Positions 6,736 through 10,547 of a stretch of 10,547 bases of DNA are shown piece after piece. The stretch is taken from the NCBI GenBank assembly GCA_028599035.1, contig JAQRMT010000048.1, positions 1-10,547 on the forward strand, given 5' to 3'. The notes under the pieces are model-generated. The model did not search any database. It was given only the letters and a program-made list of their open reading frames with translations, and was not told where the DNA came from. The DNA is from Gammaproteobacteria bacterium (GTDB lineage: Bacteria; Pseudomonadota; Gammaproteobacteria; PS1; Pseudothioglobaceae). The stretch's first letter is position 1; each line of letters opens with the position of its first letter. The position numbers and the translations under genes were made by a program.

Positions 6736-7798
6736 AAAACCAAGGTCCTATCTTAAGTTGCGTCATCAACGCTACCACAAAAATCCAAACAATCGTCCAT
6801 GGCAGGAACACCTTCCAAGACAGGCGCATAATCTGGTCATAGCGAAAACGCGGAAAAGTTGCACGAACCCATAAATATAAAAACATAAAGAAAGTGGATT
6901 TTGCCAATAACCAAATAATGCCCGGCACCCAAGCAAAGCCCGATTCTAAATAGGCAATACCTTCAAATGGAGAATGCCAACCACCAAAAAACAGTATCAC
7001 TGCTAATACTGCCATAAAAATCATATTGGCATATTCTGCTAAGAAGAAAACTGCAAAAGTCATACCCGAATATTCAACATGGGTGCCGCCGACAATCTCT
7101 GATTCTCCCTCCACCACATCAAACGGCGCACGGTTGGTCTCTACTAAAGCCGAGATAAAGAAAATAATCATCATTGGGAACAAGGGAATCCAATACCAAT
7201 TTAAAATACTGCCTTTTTGTGCCATCACTATATCGTTCAGATTGACACTGCCTGCAATCATCACCACAGTTACCAACGCAAAACCAATCACAATTTCATA
7301 AGAAACCAAAAGCGATGCGCTTCGTAATGCGCCCAGCAATGGATACTTAGAATTTGATGCCCAACCCGCTAGAATAATGCCATAAACACCCACTGAGCCA
7401 ATCGCCAAAACATACAATAAACTAATATCTAAATTGGCAACATACACACCTTCATCAAAGGGGATAACCGCCCAAATAGCGATTGCAGGTGCAATTGCCA
7501 AAACTGGCGCTAATAAAAACAGGTAAATATTTGCCTTACTTGGGAAAATTATTTCCTTAGTCATCAACTTTAAAGCATCTGCAATAGGCTGCAACCAACC
7601 TTTCGGGCCAACACGATTAGGCCCGACACGCAGCTGCATATAACCAATCACTTTGCGTTCAGCGTAAGTAAAATAAGCCACAACCAACATCAGCGGCATT
7701 ACTAAAGCGATAGCTTTAATTAAGATAATCACAACAGTGGCAATCGCCCCATCAAACCAAGGTATTAACGCATGTATCCACTGCCAAAATGCAATCAT
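6734..7798 (-). CDS. nuoH: NADH-quinone oxidoreductase subunit H
   Basis: Membrane subunit of complex I (ND1 homologue) that forms much of the quinone chamber and links the peripheral arm to the membrane arm. It is 354 residues, close to family length, with about eight hydrophobic helices. Signature segments are AERKVIGYMQLRVGPNRVGP (about 46-65), QPIADALKLMTKE (about 70-82), AGWASNSKYPLLGALRS, SYEIVIGFAL (Glu about 168), ETNRAPFDVVEGESE (about 220-234) and VEYSGMTFAVFFLAEYANM, covering the quinone-site and E-channel residues. The start overlaps the nuoG stop by ATGA (7795-7798) and has a strong Shine-Dalgarno. The TGA stop (6734-6736) lies at the edge of the near-palindrome: its last two bases are the outermost bases of one arm. 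The C-terminus LKIGPWF looks natural. Confidence 0.98.
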   Translation of the reverse strand: MIAFWQWIHALIPWFDGAIATVVIILIKAIALVMPLMLVVAYFTYAERKVIGYMQLRVGPNRVGPKGWLQPIADALKLMTKEIIFPSKANIYLFLLAPVLAIAPAIAIWAVIPFDEGVYVANLDISLLYVLAIGSVGVYGIILAGWASNSKYPLLGALRSASLLVSYEIVIGFALVTVVMIAGSVNLNDIVMAQKGSILNWYWIPLFPMMIIFFISALVETNRAPFDVVEGESEIVGGTHVEYSGMTFAVFFLAEYANMIFMAVLAVILFFGGWHSPFEGIAYLESGFAWVPGIIWLLAKSTFFMFLYLWVRATFPRFRYDQIMRLSWKVFLPWTIVWIFVVALMTQLKIGPWF

Positions 7799-10041
7799 GG
7801 TTCACCTCCAGTTGACTTATTTGTGTTCACAAAAACGCAATTATTGGCAACTGACTCACTGATTGAAATTGGCACGCCTAGATAGTTGTCATTTTCAGTA
7901 ACTTCCAGTTTCTTAGCCGTGGCTTTGTTCATCGATGCGCTATGTATTTGACCAATTTTAGTGGCTTGCAAGGCGCCAGCATGCCTGGATAAAGCGTCAA
8001 CAGCATAAGGCGATTTTTGCCAAATCACATCCACACCTCGCTTAACTTTAATATCAATTGCTTTGTTGTTGACAGCTTGCTTGCGCCCTTGATTAGAAAT
8101 TTCACTGGTTATTTGCATAGAATTAGCAAAGTGAAAGCCTGGTAATTCTAATAAATCTGCCAATACTTTTAACACTTTCCACGCTGGCTTAACATTGCTT
8201 GGCGCACTGACAGATGCACAGAATGATTGCACTTCGCTCTCAATATTGACATGTGAGCCTGAGGTTTCATAGAAGCTTGAAATTGGCAACATAACATCTG
8301 AATATTGCGCAACTGCCTGATCTTTAAAACTATTCATAGAAACAACAAAAATATCTTTTTTGTTTAATGCTTGAATTGTTTGGGCGGGGTTGTGAAAATC
8401 GAAGTGCGGATAAACATCTAGCAAGATATAAGCTTTTAAGTCTGTTGCCAACATTGCATTTGCATCCAGCCCCCCTTTCCCAGGAACAAATTCTGCCAAA
8501 TCACCTGCCATTGAATTCGCCGTTGCACTAATATTAAGTGTTGTAGAATTGGTCTGCTGGGCAATCTCATTAATCAATTGCGCCATGCTTGAAGCTTGCA
8601 GATTATTAACCATATGCTCACCCAAAACAATCACCGAATTGTCTGCATCTAGCAATCCGTCTGCTAGTTGTCTTGCCATATCGCTTGCCTCAACCTTGCT
8701 TAAATAATCTGGAATCTTAGTATTAGAGGCTTGTAAAATTAACTTTAATACCGTCGCTAACAGAAGTGCTATTTGATTTGGCGCAACAATATTTTCGCTG
8801 TTTAATCGGTAATTAAAATCAAATTCCATGACATTAATCACATCAATGCTTGCACCAGACAAGTTCGCTTTACGCAAGCGATGATTAATCATTGGCTGTT
8901 CTAACCTCGGATTAGAGCCAATAATTAATGCATGATCAATGTCCTCTAGTCCTGCTAATTTAATATTGGATTCTAACGCAACTGTATTATTTAAATCTTT
9001 GATATTGAGACGATGGTCAATATTTTCAGAACCCGCTTCTCTTAATAATTTCTGCAATAAATAGAATTCCTCAAGCGTCGCAGTATTTGAGGCCAATGCG
9101 CCTAATTTATTAGCTTCTCCTGTATTCAATACATTGTCAACCAAGCCATGCATAGCAAATTCAAGCGCCTCATCCCAGTTAACTTTCTGCCATTCGCCTT
9201 TCACTTTAATTTGCGGGCTAAGCAATCTATTCTCATGCGCCAAACCCTCATAAGAAAAACGGTCTCTATCGGAAATCCAAGTTTCATTAACACTGTCGTT
9301 GTCTTTAGCAACAATGCGTTTAACCTTGCCTTTGTAGGTCTGTATGACAATATTAGAGCCAACCAAATCATGTCTGGCAATATTGGAAACAGCATTCATT
9401 TGCCATGTCCTTAATTCATAACGAAATGGCTTAGAAGTCAAAGCGCCCACGGGGCAAACATCAATCATATTACCAGAAAGCTCTGATTGAATGCCTTTCG
9501 CTAAAAATGGCTCAATCTTCAAATCCTCGCCACGACCTGTGCCACCCATTTCCATAATACCGCCAATTTCAGCCCCAAAACGCACACAACGAGTGCAATG
9601 AATACACCGAGTCATATCGGTTTGAATAAGTGGACCAATATCGCCATCCACAACCACTCGTTTGCCCTCTGTGAATCGTGATACATCTGATCCATAGCCC
9701 ATTGCCACATCCTGTAGTTCACACTCGCCACCTTGGTCGCAAATCGGACAATCCAGCGGATGGTTAATCAACAAAAACTCCATCACCGCTTGCTGTGAGG
9801 CTTTAGCTCTCTCATTTTGAGTATGGACTTTCATACCCTCCATTACGGGGGTAGAGCACGCAGTCTGTGGCTTAGGCGCACCTTCTACATCAACCAAGCA
9901 CATACGACAACTTGCCGCTACCGAGAGTTTCTTATGATAACAAAATCTAGGCACACTAATGCCCTCTCTGTCCGTAACAGCGATAAGCATTTCGCCTGCC
10001 TCGGCTTTAACTGTATTACCATCAATTTCAATTTTTATCAT
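7795..10041 (-). CDS. nuoG: NADH-quinone oxidoreductase subunit G (Fe-S, molybdopterin-oxidoreductase-like)
   Basis: Largest peripheral-arm subunit of complex I (748 residues). It carries the Fe-S clusters that take electrons from NuoF/E towards NuoI. The N-terminal 2Fe-2S domain has Cys34, 45, 48 and 62 (N1b). The next motif, His94, Cys98, Cys101, Cys107 (LDCPICDQGGECELQD), is the His-ligated N5 cluster. Cys146, 149, 152 and 196 (CIHCTRC, then DVCPVGAL) hold N4. No further CxxCxxxC group follows, so the off-pathway N7 cluster of E. coli and Thermus is absent, as in the mitochondrial type. From about residue 215 the protein is a degenerate molybdopterin-oxidoreductase domain, increasingly divergent beyond about 430. 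The start overlaps the upstream MNT stop by ATGA (10038-10041) and lacks a clear Shine-Dalgarno, which suggests coupling to the MNT gene. The stop overlaps nuoH by ATGA. Confidence 0.98.
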   Translation of the reverse strand: MIKIEIDGNTVKAEAGEMLIAVTDREGISVPRFCYHKKLSVAASCRMCLVDVEGAPKPQTACSTPVMEGMKVHTQNERAKASQQAVMEFLLINHPLDCPICDQGGECELQDVAMGYGSDVSRFTEGKRVVVDGDIGPLIQTDMTRCIHCTRCVRFGAEIGGIMEMGGTGRGEDLKIEPFLAKGIQSELSGNMIDVCPVGALTSKPFRYELRTWQMNAVSNIARHDLVGSNIVIQTYKGKVKRIVAKDNDSVNETWISDRDRFSYEGLAHENRLLSPQIKVKGEWQKVNWDEALEFAMHGLVDNVLNTGEANKLGALASNTATLEEFYLLQKLLREAGSENIDHRLNIKDLNNTVALESNIKLAGLEDIDHALIIGSNPRLEQPMINHRLRKANLSGASIDVINVMEFDFNYRLNSENIVAPNQIALLLATVLKLILQASNTKIPDYLSKVEASDMARQLADGLLDADNSVIVLGEHMVNNLQASSMAQLINEIAQQTNSTTLNISATANSMAGDLAEFVPGKGGLDANAMLATDLKAYILLDVYPHFDFHNPAQTIQALNKKDIFVVSMNSFKDQAVAQYSDVMLPISSFYETSGSHVNIESEVQSFCASVSAPSNVKPAWKVLKVLADLLELPGFHFANSMQITSEISNQGRKQAVNNKAIDIKVKRGVDVIWQKSPYAVDALSRHAGALQATKIGQIHSASMNKATAKKLEVTENDNYLGVPISISESVANNCVFVNTNKSTGGEP
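7802..7809 (-). promoter_or_regulatory. ribosome binding site of nuoH
   Basis: The coding strand reads GGAGGTGA, with 6 nt between GGAGG and the nuoH ATG. It is embedded in the last codons of nuoG and is the strongest such site in the window, in contrast to nuoG and nuoJ, which follow toxin-antitoxin genes and have none. Confidence 0.8.
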
Positions 10042-10343
10042 AATTCTTTTAACACTTCATATTTTTTGCTAATGTTTTCCTTAAAATAATCAGGAATCCT
10101 GTTCCAATCCAACACATCCACCAAAAATGGAATATTAGATTCTGTTAAACCCTCTTTAAAATTAACAAATTCTTGAAAATCAAGTGGCTTGTCATCTTTG
10201 GTTCTAATAATCAAATCTAAATCACTACCATTACAAGCATCGCCATTAACTCTGCTACCAAACGCCCAAATATTAATAGGGGTTTGAATATTGTGCTGAG
10301 CAATATTTAACAGTATTTCTTTGTGCCTATTTTTTAGAATCAT
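10038..10343 (-). CDS. MNT-domain nucleotidyltransferase, antitoxin of the HEPN/MNT module upstream of nuoG
   Basis: A 101-residue minimal nucleotidyltransferase with the intact GSx10DxD signature: Gly29-Ser30, then Asp41 and Asp43 (AFGSRVNGDACNGSDLDLII). A third acidic ligand candidate is Asp76 in FLVDVLDWNRIPDYF. The C-terminal VDVLDW...YFKENI pattern is typical of MNT proteins paired with HI0074-type HEPN proteins, whose HEPN tyrosine they AMPylate in characterised examples. Catalytic residues sit at the same positions as in the other MNT of this window, but the surrounding sequence differs widely, so the two are not a recent duplication. It begins inside the upstream HEPN gene (17-base overlap, 10327-10343) and ends on the nuoG start (4-base overlap). 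No strong ribosome binding site is seen. The antitoxin function is inferred. Confidence 0.88.
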   Translation of the reverse strand: MILKNRHKEILLNIAQHNIQTPINIWAFGSRVNGDACNGSDLDLIIRTKDDKPLDFQEFVNFKEGLTESNIPFLVDVLDWNRIPDYFKENISKKYEVLKEL

Positions 10344-10547
10344 TATTATTCACAATCTCAATTATTTTTTTTACATCTATTATAAATTTAGGCATTAGTG
10401 GCAAAACCTTTTCTGCCAAATATTCACCATATTCATGTGCGGTATCATTTCTGCTATCACGATACTGACACCACCTTTCTACTTCATCTTCACTCAATAA
10501 ATCAAATTTTGCACTGTATTTAAATATTTCCTTAAAAGTCAATCTAT
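10327..10547 (-). CDS. HEPN toxin, HI0074-type (partial, N-terminus off the right edge)
   Basis: The C-terminal part (about 73 codons) of a HEPN protein. The reading frame remains open to the window edge. A TTG at 10540-10542 could serve as a start, but it would omit about half of the fold, and the residues before it stay in frame, so I treat the gene as cut by the edge. The RNase motif Rx4HxY is present in YRDSRNDTAHEYGEYLAEKV (Arg, then His five residues on and Tyr two later). The preceding FDLLSEDEVERWCQYRDSRN resembles the helix before the motif in nucleotidyltransferase substrate-binding proteins. The C-terminus overlaps the MNT start by 17 bases. This HEPN comes before its MNT partner, opposite to the other module. 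A run of eight A on the coding strand lies near the 3' end. The toxic RNase role is inferred from family and pairing. Confidence 0.82.
   Translation of the reverse strand, partial: RLTFKEIFKYSAKFDLLSEDEVERWCQYRDSRNDTAHEYGEYLAEKVLPLMPKFIIDVKKIIEIVNNNDSKK

Noticed and set aside
6549..6743. Open frame of 64 codons on the minus strand across the nuoH-nuoI gap, and its plus-strand partner 6657-6842 (61 codons)
   Set aside because: Both are by-products of the near-palindrome: their FYKI and IIHNHIKPF stretches mirror each other because the arms are inverted copies. Neither has a ribosome site of note, and they run into nuoH or nuoI.
10540..10542. TTG as the true start of the right-hand HEPN gene
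   Set aside because: It would give a 71-residue protein lacking about half of the HEPN fold, while the frame stays open to the window edge, so truncation by the window is the simpler reading.

Overview
The window is a stretch of a bacterial nuo operon encoding respiratory complex I (NDH-1, proton-pumping NADH:quinone oxidoreductase). Every real gene lies on the minus strand, so transcription runs from right to left. In that order it holds: the 3' part of a HEPN toxin gene (cut by the right edge), an MNT nucleotidyltransferase gene, nuoG, nuoH, a 167-bp near-palindrome, nuoI, a second MNT gene, a second HEPN gene, nuoJ, nuoK, nuoL, nuoM and the 5' two thirds of nuoN (cut by the left edge). The nuo order G-H-I-J-K-L-M-N is the standard one. 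nuoA-F presumably lie beyond the right edge, but this cannot be seen.

The low G+C content, the separate nuo genes and the style of the NuoG/H/I/L/M proteins suggest a proteobacterium. I would guess an AT-rich gammaproteobacterium of the SUP05/Thioglobus/bivalve-symbiont kind, but this is an inference from protein style and was not tested by any search.

The complex I genes look intact. NuoG and NuoI carry all the cysteine and histidine ligands expected for their Fe-S clusters. NuoH keeps the quinone-site loops. NuoJ, K, L, M and N keep the membrane Glu/Lys residues of proton translocation. Genes are tightly packed, with ATGA, TAATG or few-base junctions, and no gene-free stretch exceeds 300 bases. 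The only real intergenic gap is 6553-6733, between nuoH and nuoI. It is almost entirely an imperfect inverted repeat with 81-nt arms and a 5-nt loop.

The unusual content is two HEPN/MNT (HepT/MntA-type) toxin-antitoxin modules sewn into the operon on the coding strand. One lies just upstream of nuoG (gene order HEPN then MNT) and the other between nuoI and nuoJ (order MNT then HEPN). Both keep the GSx10DxD nucleotidyltransferase signature and the Rx4HxY HEPN signature. Both overlap the neighbouring nuo reading frames by 4 to 11 bases, so toxin, antitoxin and respiratory subunits should share a transcript and perhaps coupled translation. The opposite gene orders and divergent proteins argue for two separate acquisitions. 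With the hairpin element, this makes three insertions within about 5 kb of an operon that is normally conserved.
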